Of a stretch of 19,302 bases of DNA, positions 1-7,197 are shown piece after piece. Origin of the DNA: Sediminibacterium sp. (GTDB taxonomy: Bacteria; Bacteroidota; Bacteroidia; Chitinophagales; Chitinophagaceae). Made by a program: the position numbers and the translations under genes. Location: positions 1-19,302 of the forward strand of contig JALQXE010000047.1 of assembly GCA_023263235.1 (NCBI GenBank). Reading direction: 5' to 3'. Below the pieces are notes generated by a model. That model saw only the letters and a list, made by a program, of their open reading frames with translations, searched no databases and had not been told where the DNA came from. Each line of letters starts with the position of its first letter. Position 1 is the first letter of the stretch.

Positions 1-10
1 ACCATATCTT

Positions 11-454
11 TTATGGCTGATCTATTTCTATATCAAAGTCAGTAAAATCAAACTGATCCAGCTGTTCTTTGATCATCTTCCATTTTTCTTGAATTTGATC
101 TAAGCTTAATTGAACATTTTTGTCAGTTGGTAAAAAACAGCCACCATCATAATAGACTGGTATGTTTAGCTTCTGAAATTCTGTAAGAATTTGTATTGAT
201 TTTATTGATAGTAATGAAAACGCACTGAGGTCTAAAACATAAACCGCACTTATATCACCCAACTCTGCGTCATATAGCATTTGGTTTATAACCGGCCTAT
301 TCGTAACATCCTCGGACTCTTCCTCTAGGTATTCAGTATAATGCTTGTAACCGTCAAAACCATGCAACCACATGCACCTGAATCCTGGTTTAAGTTGGTA
401 GAAGTGGACATTTCTTTCGTCTTTCAATAGGCGGGTGTAGATGCCAATTTTCAT
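11..454 (-). CDS. Degenerate serine-recombinase (resolvase N-terminal-like) protein
   Basis: The 147-residue protein resembles only the N-terminal catalytic domain of serine recombinases. It has the opening strand with Tyr6 and Arg8 (compare the family YxRxS start), an NRP segment at 52-54 followed by a helix, and a YVLDLS strand at 72-77 followed by a helix and a second hydrophobic strand, as in resolvases. Key residues are missing. The nucleophilic serine expected about residue 10 is Leu, and the DRLSR-type arginine motif is replaced by DLSAFS (75-80). No DNA-binding or recombinase C-terminal domain follows. It is therefore unlikely to recombine DNA and may be a domesticated or decaying relative. 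The start is an ATG. It lies head to head with a truncated TIGR02757 gene 53 bp away. The fold assignment rests on motif reading alone, so an unrelated protein remains possible. Confidence 0.55.
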   Translation of the reverse strand: MKIGIYTRLLKDERNVHFYQLKPGFRCMWLHGFDGYKHYTEYLEEESEDVTNRPVINQMLYDAELGDISAVYVLDLSAFSLLSIKSIQILTEFQKLNIPVYYDGGCFLPTDKNVQLSLDQIQEKWKMIKEQLDQFDFTDFDIEIDQP

Positions 455-507
455 AATCTAAGGTTTTTAATGTGATTAAATCATATTAAATTGATTATCA
501 ATAAAAT

Positions 508-810
508 ATGCTTAAAATATTAACTACCTTAATTACCCGAACTTACATGTTATTAAGATGGATGATTAGAAAAGATAAACAAGGCGTTGATTTTGGTATT
601 TGGGAAGCCGTAAAGCCATCAGCCTTAATTATGCCTATTGATGTTCACGTAGCAAGGGTCTCCAGAACATTAGGGATTATTAGCAGACCCCAAACCGATT
701 GGCAAACTGCATTGGAGTTAACCCATTATTGTCGAACTTTAGATCCAAGGGATCCCGTAAAATATGACTTTGCTTTATTTAGCTTAGGCGTTACTGAAAA
801 GTTTATTTAA
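508..810 (+). pseudogene. 3' remnant of a TIGR02757-family (DUF2400) gene
   Basis: From about residue 12 this 100-residue reading frame matches the C-terminal part of the TIGR02757 family. It has the LLRWMIRKD segment, GVDFGIW, the IDVHVARV block (residues 44-51), QTDWQTALELT, and the DPVKYDFALFSLGV ending. Family members are usually about 230-260 residues, so roughly the first 150 are missing. The frame upstream is closed by a TAA at 502-504, and the bases before the ATG do not resemble the family. The first dozen residues are probably read-in from the junction. I read this as a 5'-truncated relic and not a working short gene. The family's function is not established. The adjacent degenerate recombinase-like gene suggests a rearrangement at this spot, which is inference. 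Confidence 0.7.
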
Positions 811-861
811 ATAAAGCAATCATAGCAAAGTTGAATTTATAAGCAAGCCTAAATCTTAATT

Positions 862-1140
862 ATGGAAATTAATTTACAATCACTCGAAAAATTAGATACG
901 CCTAATTTAGAGCAAGCCATTAATGAATTAATCAAGAACGATTTTTCTAAATTGGTTCAAATACTATATCGAATTGATGTGTCAGAGGCAAAACTTAAAA
1001 ATATATTAAGCTCTAACCCCAATGAAGACGCAGGCAAACTAATTGCACAAGTAATTGTAGAAAGATTAGCAGCTACCAAAAAAGCGAGAGAAAGTTTTAA
1101 TACCACTCCACGCATTGATGACGCCGAAGAGCGTTTATAA
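862..1140 (+). CDS. Small helical hypothetical protein
   Basis: This is a 92-residue acidic and lysine-rich protein with no signal peptide, membrane segment or catalytic motif that I can see. The predicted content is almost all helix: a leucine-rich N-terminal helix (residues 4-24), a hydrophobic helix around 29-40, then a long charged helix around 57-80 and a polar tail. This pattern resembles small conserved proteins of unknown function that are common in Chitinophagaceae genomes, but I cannot name a family. The ATG start is in an A/T-rich context without a Shine-Dalgarno motif, as usual in Bacteroidota. It ends 11 bp from the convergent SDR gene. Codon use looks like that of its neighbours, supporting a real gene. 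A minus-strand frame across the same DNA reads as low-complexity and is taken as a shadow. Confidence 0.65.
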   Translation: MEINLQSLEKLDTPNLEQAINELIKNDFSKLVQILYRIDVSEAKLKNILSSNPNEDAGKLIAQVIVERLAATKKARESFNTTPRIDDAEERL

Positions 1141-1151
1141 AAATGCAAGCC

Positions 1152-1850
1152 CTATAAATCTCCCAACTGTGGACGCATCACAATATCCTCAACCACAGCT
1201 TGTGGACTTAATTGTGTCGCAGCATAAATCATTTTAGCAATATCACTAGCCTCCATAATTCTTTTTGGGTCCACTCCTGAACCCGACCAGCTATTGGTAT
1301 ATACAGCACCTGGGCAAACTGCAGTTACCTTAATGCCTTTATCTTTCAATTCTAAACGTAAATTCTTGGAAAACCCAAGTAGGGCAAACTTACTTATACT
1401 ATAAGCACCTCCATTTTCATATGCGTGTAATGAAGCAATGGAACAAATATTAAATATATGTCCCGTTTTTTGCGATAGCATACTTGGAAGCAATGCCCTT
1501 GTTAAATGATAGGCAGAAAATAAATTAGTATTCAACTGATCCTGCAATTGTCCATCTGCTTCATCCTTTAATTGACCAGGTACAAAATACCCTGCATTAT
1601 TAATTAAAATATGAGGCTTACACTTACCTAAACACCAATTGGCGAAATTAGATACTTCTTGCTGGATAGATAAATCTGCAGCCTTAGATTCAATCTTCAC
1701 TGCTGGAAATTGATTACGCAAGCTGTTTACTGCACTGTCTAATGCAACAGGCGTTTTACTTGTTAGCAGCAAATCATGGCCATAACTAGCAAATATTTCA
1801 GCAATTGCCAATCCAATACCTTTAGAGGCCCCTGTAATTACAATATTCAT
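1152..1850 (-). CDS. Short-chain dehydrogenase/reductase (SDR) family oxidoreductase
   Basis: This is a 232-residue classical SDR with a Rossmann fold, predicted cytosolic. The NAD(P)-binding TGASKGIG motif is at residues 7-14, NNAG at 84-87, and the catalytic triad is Ser137, Tyr150 and Lys154 (YSISK). The CPGAVYT segment at 179-185 matches the usual PG motif after the last core strand. Length fits the classical subfamily (about 230-260). The position after the glycine motif carries Ser30-Ser31-Lys32 rather than an acidic residue, which hints at NADP(H) preference, though this is weak. It is transcribed divergently from the nucleotidase gene with 80 bp between the starts, and convergently with the small gene on its left. 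Substrate cannot be inferred: annotations in this clade vary from 3-oxoacyl-ACP reductase to sepiapterin-type reductases. The family is certain, the role open. Confidence 0.9.
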   Translation of the reverse strand: MNIVITGASKGIGLAIAEIFASYGHDLLLTSKTPVALDSAVNSLRNQFPAVKIESKAADLSIQQEVSNFANWCLGKCKPHILINNAGYFVPGQLKDEADGQLQDQLNTNLFSAYHLTRALLPSMLSQKTGHIFNICSIASLHAYENGGAYSISKFALLGFSKNLRLELKDKGIKVTAVCPGAVYTNSWSGSGVDPKRIMEASDIAKMIYAATQLSPQAVVEDIVMRPQLGDL

Positions 1851-1920
1851 ACAAAAATGATATTATTATGTAATAAAGATAGGAAGCAATCCTGTAAATT
1901 CGCTACTTATAAATAAACCA

Positions 1921-1930
1921 AAAAGGAGCC
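1921..1930 (+). promoter_or_regulatory. Shine-Dalgarno-like ribosome binding site of the YjjG gene
   Basis: An AAAAGGAG run ends two bases before the ATG at 1931. Most genes in this window have only A-rich leaders, so this purine-rich match to the 16S rRNA tail stands out, although the spacer is shorter than usual. It supports the ATG at 1931 as the start. Confidence 0.4.
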
Positions 1931-2626
1931 ATGCCCTATCAACACTTATTCTTTGATTTAGACCATACGATTTGGGATTTTGAAATGAATTCAAAAGAAA
2001 CCTTATTGGATTTACATCATAAATATAATTTAACTGCAAAGGGTATACAGGATTTTGATGCATTTTTCGACCAATACAGCATTCACAATCACCGATTATG
2101 GGATAGGTATACAAAAGGATTTATTAAACAGGATGAGTTAAGATGGAAACGTATTTACTTAAGTTTATTAGAATACAAAATTGCAGACGAAACGCTTTCA
2201 AAAGCAATGTCATTTGACTATTTAGATATTTTACCCAATAAGAAAAACTTATTCCCTTACACCATCGAAATATTAGACTATTTAAAAACCAAGGGCTATC
2301 AAATGCACCTCATCACCAATGGTTTTGAATCGGTACAATTTAAAAAAATTGAAAACTCAAATTTAACCCCATACTTTAAGGAAGTTATCACTTCTGAGGG
2401 AAGCAATAGCTTAAAACCCCATAAGGAAATATTTGAATACGCCTTGCAAAAGGCAGGTGCGAAACTGGAACAAAGTATTATGATTGGCGATAATGAAGCC
2501 GCCGATATTCAAGGTGCCATTAATATTGGCATGGACTCCGTATTTGTAAACCACATAAACGCTGTGCCTACTATTCCTGCAACCTATACCATTACACATT
2601 TAAAGGAATTAGAAAACATCTTATAA
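1931..2626 (+). CDS. yjjG: YjjG-family noncanonical pyrimidine nucleotidase (HAD superfamily)
   Basis: This 231-residue soluble HAD hydrolase has all core motifs. Motif I is FFDLDHT, with nucleophile Asp9 and acid/base Asp11. Motif II is the ITNG threonine (Thr129), motif III Lys162 in SLKPHKEIF, and motif IV GDNEAAD at 186-192, which holds the Mg2+ ligands. The N-terminal DLDHTIWDFE signature and an alpha-helical type-C1 cap inserted between residues 15 and about 110 are characteristic of the YjjG group. YjjG of E. coli dephosphorylates nucleoside monophosphates such as dUMP and dTMP and non-canonical pyrimidine nucleotides, a house-cleaning role. The start is the ATG preceded by AAAAGGAG. 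A strong terminator begins at the stop codon and is shared with the convergent phosphatidylserine decarboxylase gene. Assignment to YjjG rather than another phosphoglycolate-phosphatase-like HAD is likely but rests on motif style. Confidence 0.85.
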   Translation: MPYQHLFFDLDHTIWDFEMNSKETLLDLHHKYNLTAKGIQDFDAFFDQYSIHNHRLWDRYTKGFIKQDELRWKRIYLSLLEYKIADETLSKAMSFDYLDILPNKKNLFPYTIEILDYLKTKGYQMHLITNGFESVQFKKIENSNLTPYFKEVITSEGSNSLKPHKEIFEYALQKAGAKLEQSIMIGDNEAADIQGAINIGMDSVFVNHINAVPTIPATYTITHLKELENIL

Positions 2627-2661
2627 AAAAATAAGCCTCGATAATCGAGGCTTATTTTTTT
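2625..2661. terminator. Bidirectional rho-independent terminator
   Basis: A perfect inverted repeat (arms 2625-2640 and 2646-2661) has a GCCTCG core, a five-base ATAAT loop, and flanking runs of seven A and seven T. It has a U-tract on both strands. It sits between the convergent yjjG and psd stops and can end both transcripts. Confidence 0.93.
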
Positions 2662-2676
2662 ATAATTCATGAGCAA

Positions 2677-3333
2677 TTACCATTTGGCTAAAACAGTAAT
2701 ACCTCCTTTTACAACATCTCCAATTTTACAATTAATTTTAGCATCCAAAGGCAATAATAAGTCTACCCTACTTCCAAACTTAATAAATCCATATTCAGCA
2801 GTTTGATCAAATTGAGTACCCACTGTTGCATAATTACAAATACGACGTGCCAAAGCACCGGCAATTTGTTTTAGTAAAATACTACCCTTCTCATTTTCAA
2901 TAACCACCGACCAACGTTCATTATCGGTAGAAGATTTTGGATGCCAAGCCACCAAAAACTTACCAGGATGATATTGATTGTAAATAATATTGCCTGCAAT
3001 AGGTGTTCTATTCACATGCACATTTGCAGGACTCATAAAAACACTAACCTGAATTCTTTTTTCTTTGTAGTATTCATCTGGAGCAACTTCCTCTATCACA
3101 ACTACTTTACCATCTGCAGGAGAAACAATAGCAGAGGAATCAATGGTCCAGTTTCTGTTTGGCATTCTAAAGAATGAAACAATAAATAAAAACAATCCCA
3201 AAGTAACTATAAACACAGCCCAACCCGCTATTTCACTCACTGGGAAAAGATATGAAAAGCTGGCAATATTAATAAGGCCTACTAAAAATGCTGTTAAAGC
3301 AATAGTGGGTGTTCCTTCTCTGTGTATAGTCAT
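2677..3333 (-). CDS. psd: Phosphatidylserine decarboxylase, short (PSD-A-like) proenzyme
   Basis: This enzyme converts phosphatidylserine to phosphatidylethanolamine at the inner membrane, the last step of PE synthesis. The 218-residue proenzyme has two N-terminal hydrophobic segments (about 11-30 and 36-55), SPADGKV at 71-77, the NVHVNR block at 104-109, and the FGSR motif. Gly187-Ser188 in that motif is the expected self-cleavage site, with Ser188 becoming the pyruvoyl group of the small alpha chain (residues 188-218). The length fits the short bacterial form, not the roughly 300-residue E. coli type. It is the last gene of the CPBP-DUF2007-cdsA-psd operon, 37 bp after cdsA, and ends in the strong terminator at 2625-2661. 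Co-transcription with cdsA, which supplies CDP-diacylglycerol, makes sense for phospholipid synthesis. The phosphatidylserine synthase gene is not in the window. Confidence 0.93.
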   Translation of the reverse strand: MTIHREGTPTIALTAFLVGLINIASFSYLFPVSEIAGWAVFIVTLGLFLFIVSFFRMPNRNWTIDSSAIVSPADGKVVVIEEVAPDEYYKEKRIQVSVFMSPANVHVNRTPIAGNIIYNQYHPGKFLVAWHPKSSTDNERWSVVIENEKGSILLKQIAGALARRICNYATVGTQFDQTAEYGFIKFGSRVDLLLPLDAKINCKIGDVVKGGITVLAKW

Positions 3334-3370
3334 ACAATTAATTTAAAACGCAAAGGTAAAACTATTTTAT

Positions 3371-4252
3371 TTATTGGCGATAAAGTATATCCATTAAGAA
3401 CCAAACAAAGGGAACAGCCAATAAAATAGAATCGAAACGATCTAAAAAACCACCATGTCCTGGCATCATTTTACCACTGTCTTTTACACCTGCTTGTCTT
3501 TTTAAACTACTTTCAAATAAGTCACCATAAGTGCCAGCGATTGTTGACACTAAACAAAGTAAAAACACAAAATTTGTGTCTAAGTCTCTAAAAATATATG
3601 CGGTGACAGTTGGGACGAGCAATACTGTAATGATAATACCCGAAATAGTACCTTCCCATGTTTTATTGGGGGAAACCGGCGATAGTTGTCGTTTACCAAT
3701 AAAAGAACCCACTAAATAAGCCATAGTATCATTTACCCAAATTGCAACCACAATCAATAAAGGAATTACAAATTTATACGCTGCATAATACTGATCATAA
3801 TTATAATTAGCATTGGCACCTTTAATAATGTAAAATAAGGATAAGCTCATTGGGATATAAATTAATCCTGCAAAACTTATGGCTAAATTTTTTACATTAA
3901 ATTTTTTAGTAAATACGTCGGATAAAATAATAGCACCTGCAAGTACCGGCACTAACTTTGTTCTCACCACACTAAATACAGTAGCGTTTATTGGCAATAT
4001 TTTATTTGATAATGCAAACATGATGCTTACTCCTAACAAAATAAGCCCCCACTTATGTATGAGAGAAATATTTTTATATGTGGGATAAATTAGTGCTAGT
4101 AATTTTTGATACTCATATAAACAACCAATTGCAATAACAGCAAAAAGTGTAAAAAATGACCAGTTATTCCAAACAATACCCCCTACCATAATAATGGCGA
4201 ATACAATAGCCGATAAAGCCCTAACCTTAAAAATTGAAAAATTAAATGCCAT
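3371..4252 (-). CDS. cdsA: Phosphatidate cytidylyltransferase (CDP-diglyceride synthase)
   Basis: CdsA makes CDP-diacylglycerol from phosphatidic acid and CTP, the branch point for all phospholipid head groups. The 293-residue polytopic membrane protein has about eight hydrophobic segments. Near the C-terminus lies the family signature, residues about 248-275: SSLKRQ, then KDSG, PGHGGFLDRFDS, with the metal-binding aspartates and the conserved His-Gly-Gly. A second conserved block, WVNDTMAYLVGSFIGKRQ followed by SPNKTWEG (172-201), is the usual cytoplasmic loop. Length is typical (260-310). The ATG start lies 29 bp after the DUF2007 stop, and psd follows 37 bp downstream, so one transcript is likely. 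Nothing unusual is seen in the sequence. Confidence 0.95.
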   Translation of the reverse strand: MAFNFSIFKVRALSAIVFAIIMVGGIVWNNWSFFTLFAVIAIGCLYEYQKLLALIYPTYKNISLIHKWGLILLGVSIMFALSNKILPINATVFSVVRTKLVPVLAGAIILSDVFTKKFNVKNLAISFAGLIYIPMSLSLFYIIKGANANYNYDQYYAAYKFVIPLLIVVAIWVNDTMAYLVGSFIGKRQLSPVSPNKTWEGTISGIIITVLLVPTVTAYIFRDLDTNFVFLLCLVSTIAGTYGDLFESSLKRQAGVKDSGKMMPGHGGFLDRFDSILLAVPFVWFLMDILYRQ

Positions 4253-4281
4253 ACTTATTTAAAATTTTATTCAATATACAA

Positions 4282-4500
4282 CTATACGTCCAATATGTCT
4301 AATTCAATGGTATTAAGAATTTCCTTTGCAATATTAATAAATTCAGCTGGAACATAAACCTCTGCTTCACCTAAAAATACATACGCCGAGTCTTTTCTAT
4401 TTAATAATTTTGCAGGTACTTCTTTTTCATTTAATAAACCAGTCACCAATGCTGCGGTTGATAAATTACTATTAGCGTAAATCATTATCCAATCTTTCAT
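4282..4500 (-). CDS. DUF2007 (putative signal-transducing protein) family
   Basis: This small 72-residue soluble protein matches the DUF2007 pattern. It opens with a strand (WIMIYANSN), followed by a helix spanning the TAALVTGLLNE segment. The middle strands carry the AKLLNRKDSAYVFLG and AEVYVPAEF segments, and an amphipathic helix lies near the C-terminus. This is the ACT-like fold seen in the family, in which one helix and a V/AEVYVP strand are hallmarks. The biochemical role is unknown; 'signal transducing' is only a database label. Its ATG lies 29 bases inside the 3' end of the CPBP protease gene, so the two are translationally linked. cdsA follows 29 bp downstream. Bacteroidota often place such a gene in this position beside CPBP protease and phospholipid genes, as far as I recall. 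Confidence 0.8.
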   Translation of the reverse strand: MKDWIMIYANSNLSTAALVTGLLNEKEVPAKLLNRKDSAYVFLGEAEVYVPAEFINIAKEILNTIELDILDV

Positions 4501-5392
4501 GAGGTGTGTCTTTTTTTAATTGTGCTAAAAGAAAAACAACCAATGCTAATGCAACAATGCCCCAATAAATGGGCATGCCCTCATCCATTAATTGATTTGT
4601 TTTTTTGATATCATTTCTTACCAAATACAAACCTACAATAGCTACCCCATTATTTATAAAATGTAATAATATAGGCAACCAAATAGTTTTGGTGTACTCA
4701 TAAATGAATCCCAACATTACACCTAATGCCATTCTTGACAAAAATCCATAAAATGAAAAATGAAATGCACTAAATATAATTGCTGTAAGTATTATTGCAT
4801 ACACTGGTTTTTTAAACCAGTCCTTGATTGTTTTTTGCAATGCCCCTCTAAAATAAAGCTCCTCCATTACCGCAGGAACAAATGCAACCAATAACAAATT
4901 CACAAACAAATCATTACCCGATTTCATTTTTGTTATTGCCACCATTGCTTTTTTATAGCTATCTTCTAATGACATGGCCCAATCATGCATTCCATTGGAA
5001 ATGGGGATGAGTTCCGTTGCGGTTGCCAATGCACCACTTAATGCTAAACCCGAAAAAGCCAATAGCATTACAATTAAGACTTTGTGTATGCCGTTAATTT
5101 TTTTAAAACCCATATTTTTTGAAATACCGCCTTCGGAAAAATAAGCAACAGCCCAACTTGGAATGAAAAAAGAAATAATTGAGGCAATGGCATTTGTGAC
5201 TAAAGCTAATTTAGCATTTTGAGGTGCTAACATCGCAGAAGGTAATTCCGAAAAAGAGATATCTAAACTAAAGGCAACAATCGAAAAACTTATCATAGCG
5301 CCTAAAATCAAACTTATGCCAGTCATAAGGAAGAAGATAACAAATCGCATGGCGGGATGCATTTGAAAAAGGCCTCTATGATCATTATTCAT
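4472..5392 (-). CDS. CPBP-family intramembrane metalloprotease
   Basis: This 306-residue polytopic membrane protein has seven or eight hydrophobic segments. It carries the three CPBP (CAAX protease / Abi) motifs: EELYFR at 177-182 (catalytic Glu pair and Arg), the FSAFH motif ending at His211, and HFINN (His244, Asn247/248). The family includes the eukaryotic CAAX prenyl endopeptidase Rce1 and bacterial proteins linked to bacteriocin self-immunity or membrane stress, but most bacterial members, including this one, have no known substrate. It is the first gene of a four-gene minus-strand operon with DUF2007, cdsA and psd, and it overlaps the DUF2007 start by 29 bases. The divergent dusB start is 42 bp away. 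Grouping with lipid genes suggests a role in membrane homeostasis, which is inference. Confidence 0.9.
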   Translation of the reverse strand: MNNDHRGLFQMHPAMRFVIFFLMTGISLILGAMISFSIVAFSLDISFSELPSAMLAPQNAKLALVTNAIASIISFFIPSWAVAYFSEGGISKNMGFKKINGIHKVLIVMLLAFSGLALSGALATATELIPISNGMHDWAMSLEDSYKKAMVAITKMKSGNDLFVNLLLVAFVPAVMEELYFRGALQKTIKDWFKKPVYAIILTAIIFSAFHFSFYGFLSRMALGVMLGFIYEYTKTIWLPILLHFINNGVAIVGLYLVRNDIKKTNQLMDEGMPIYWGIVALALVVFLLAQLKKDTPHERLDNDLR

Positions 5393-5410
5393 CTAAACAC
5401 AATTTATTGT

Positions 5411-5418
5411 TACATTTG
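5411..5418 (+). promoter_or_regulatory. Possible -7 element of the dusB promoter
   Basis: TACATTTG matches the Bacteroidota sigma-ABfr -7 consensus TAnnTTTG exactly and lies 16 bases before the dusB ATG at 5435. No clear TTTG -33 element is seen at the usual spacing. The predicted transcript start near 5424 would leave a short leader, or favour the alternative ATG at 5456. Confidence 0.35.
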
Positions 5419-5434
5419 CACAAGCATTCATAGG

Positions 5435-6496
5435 ATGCAAGATAATGAAAATCATATGGTTTCGATAGGCAATATACAATTACCGGACTTCCCTTTATTA
5501 CTCGCTCCCATGGAGGATGTAAGTGATCCCCCATTCAGAGCCGTTTGCAAGGACAATGGAGCGGATTTAATGTATACCGAATTTATAAGTAGCGAAGGAC
5601 TTATTAGAGATGCCATTAAAAGCAAACAAAAACTAGATATCTACGATTATGAGCGCCCAATAGGAATTCAAATTTTTGGAGGGGATGAAGAAGCATTGGC
5701 TTTATGTACAAAAATTGTAGATACAGTGAACCCAGATTTAATTGATATAAATTTTGGTTGCCCCGTAAAAAAAGTTGCCATGAAAGGCGCAGGAGCGGGT
5801 GTATTAAAAGATTTGGATTTAATGGTACGCTTAACTGAGGCTGTGGTAAAAAGCACCAACCTACCTGTTACTGTAAAAACAAGATTGGGCTGGGATGAAA
5901 ACAGTAAAAATATTAGAGAAGTGGCTTTACGTTTGCAAGACGTAGGTATCAAAGCCCTGGCAATACATGGTAGAACTAGAATGCAAATGTATAAGGGCGA
6001 AGCGGATTGGACATTAATTGGAGAAGTGAAAAACGATCCACGTATTACCATCCCTATTTTTGGAAACGGTGATATTAATTCGCCTGAGAAAGCAGTGGAG
6101 TATAAAAATAAATATGGTGTAGATGGTATAATGATTGGCCGTGCAGCCATTGGGTATCCTTGGATTTTTAGAGAGATTAAACATTATATAGCAACAGGTG
6201 AAAAACGTGCCGATCCAACCATTGAAGAAAGAGTAGAAGTAGCAAGAAAGCATTTACAAAAATCATTAGAATGGAAGGGCCCTATTGCTGGCATTAATGA
6301 AATGAGAAGACATTATGCGAATTATTTAAAAGGATTGCCAAGCATAAAGGATTATCGCGCAAAATTAGTACGCATCACAGATCCTTTAGAAATTGAAGCA
6401 GTATTAGATGAAATTAAGGAGCAATATAAAGGGATGGTGATTGAATCTGGTAAAATTGTTTTAGAGAATTACCATGAACATTGCCCTATAAACTAA
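5435..6496 (+). CDS. dusB: tRNA-dihydrouridine synthase (DusB type)
   Basis: This flavoenzyme reduces specific uridines in tRNA to dihydrouridine with NADPH. Taken from the ATG at 5435 it has 353 residues: an FMN-binding TIM barrel followed by a helical tRNA-binding domain. Visible features are LAPMEDVSDPPFRAVC (23-38), NFGCPVKKV with catalytic Cys109 (107-114), VKTRLGW (147-153), the HGRTR motif (178-182), GNGDI (210-214) and IGRAAIG around 234-240, which bind FMN phosphate. These are all DusB-type. An in-frame ATG at 5357 would overlap the divergent CPBP gene and adds unconserved sequence, so it is rejected. An ATG at 5456 begins exactly at the conserved MVSIGNI start of relatives and is a good alternative. 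It converges with the peroxidase gene 25 bp away and has no clear terminator. Confidence 0.93.
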   Translation: MQDNENHMVSIGNIQLPDFPLLLAPMEDVSDPPFRAVCKDNGADLMYTEFISSEGLIRDAIKSKQKLDIYDYERPIGIQIFGGDEEALALCTKIVDTVNPDLIDINFGCPVKKVAMKGAGAGVLKDLDLMVRLTEAVVKSTNLPVTVKTRLGWDENSKNIREVALRLQDVGIKALAIHGRTRMQMYKGEADWTLIGEVKNDPRITIPIFGNGDINSPEKAVEYKNKYGVDGIMIGRAAIGYPWIFREIKHYIATGEKRADPTIEERVEVARKHLQKSLEWKGPIAGINEMRRHYANYLKGLPSIKDYRAKLVRITDPLEIEAVLDEIKEQYKGMVIESGKIVLENYHEHCPIN

Positions 6497-6521
6497 ATTG
6501 TATTGTACATTATTTATTTCG

Positions 6522-7178
6522 TTACTGCGCTTCAATAGCAGCAGTTACTTCTTTTGCCATTGGATCCACTGTCATGGGAAAGTAATGCGTTAGCTCCCCC
6601 TTTTCATTTACTAAGTATTTACAAAAATTCCAAGCAGGTTCTTGATTGCACCACCCATTCAATGACATATCAGATAACCATTTATGCACTTCATTTTGAG
6701 CTTGCCCTTTTATCACCATTGATTTTCCCATTAATGGGAAACTAACTCCATAATTTTTTTTGCAAAAGCTAGCAATAGAGGCATTATCAGCAGATTCCTG
6801 TTCTTTAAAATCATTAGAGGGTATACCTATCACAACAAGCTTATTTGCATATTGTTTGGAAAGATTTTCTAAGGCTTCATATTGACCTGTAAAACCACAA
6901 TTACTTGCCGTATTTACAATTAATACTTTTTTGCCTTTCAAGTCTGAAAACTTGAAATCATTTCCATTAATATCTTTTACCGCTAGCGCGTAAAATGAAA
7001 CGGAAGCTGTCACATTATTTGTATTGGTGAGTATTTGTTTTTTACCCGCAGCTTTACTCGACCACATGATGGCTGGATACAATGTTTTTAATACAGATTG
7101 TCGATAAGACATCCCTGGCTTCTTCATAATTAAAGTAGCAGTAACCAAAACACCAAAGGCGATGGCAATTTTTATCAT
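6522..7178 (-). CDS. Membrane-anchored glutathione peroxidase-family protein
   Basis: This is a thiol peroxidase of the GPx family. Residues are numbered from the ATG at 7178 (218 aa). A single N-terminal hydrophobic stretch (about 2-18) could be an uncleaved anchor or signal, followed by a linker to about 60 and then the thioredoxin-fold domain. The peroxidatic Cys94 lies in NTASNCGFTGQY. Other conserved positions are Gln127 (in FKEQE) and Trp183-Asn184 in the WNF motif. The usual PCNQFG block is changed to PSNDFKEQE. Cys139 in the FCKKNYGVSFP segment sits where thioredoxin-dependent GPx enzymes carry a resolving cysteine, so the reductant is more likely a thioredoxin-like protein than glutathione. 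A TTG at 7205 would extend the frame into the aldehyde dehydrogenase stop, so ATG is preferred. It is co-transcribed behind that gene, suggesting joint defence against lipid peroxides and their aldehydes (inference). Confidence 0.88.
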   Translation of the reverse strand: MIKIAIAFGVLVTATLIMKKPGMSYRQSVLKTLYPAIMWSSKAAGKKQILTNTNNVTASVSFYALAVKDINGNDFKFSDLKGKKVLIVNTASNCGFTGQYEALENLSKQYANKLVVIGIPSNDFKEQESADNASIASFCKKNYGVSFPLMGKSMVIKGQAQNEVHKWLSDMSLNGWCNQEPAWNFCKYLVNEKGELTHYFPMTVDPMAKEVTAAIEAQ

Positions 7179-7197
7179 GATTGTTTTTTTTATGCGC

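Noticed and set aside
957..1148. Minus-strand frame over the small helical gene
   Set aside because: It has no recognisable motif and overlaps the 862-1140 gene fully. It reads like a shadow frame with a random hydrophobic run.
5357..5434. Long dusB start overlapping the divergent CPBP gene
   Set aside because: The extra 26 residues precede the conserved DusB N-terminus, share no family similarity, and would run through the likely promoter.
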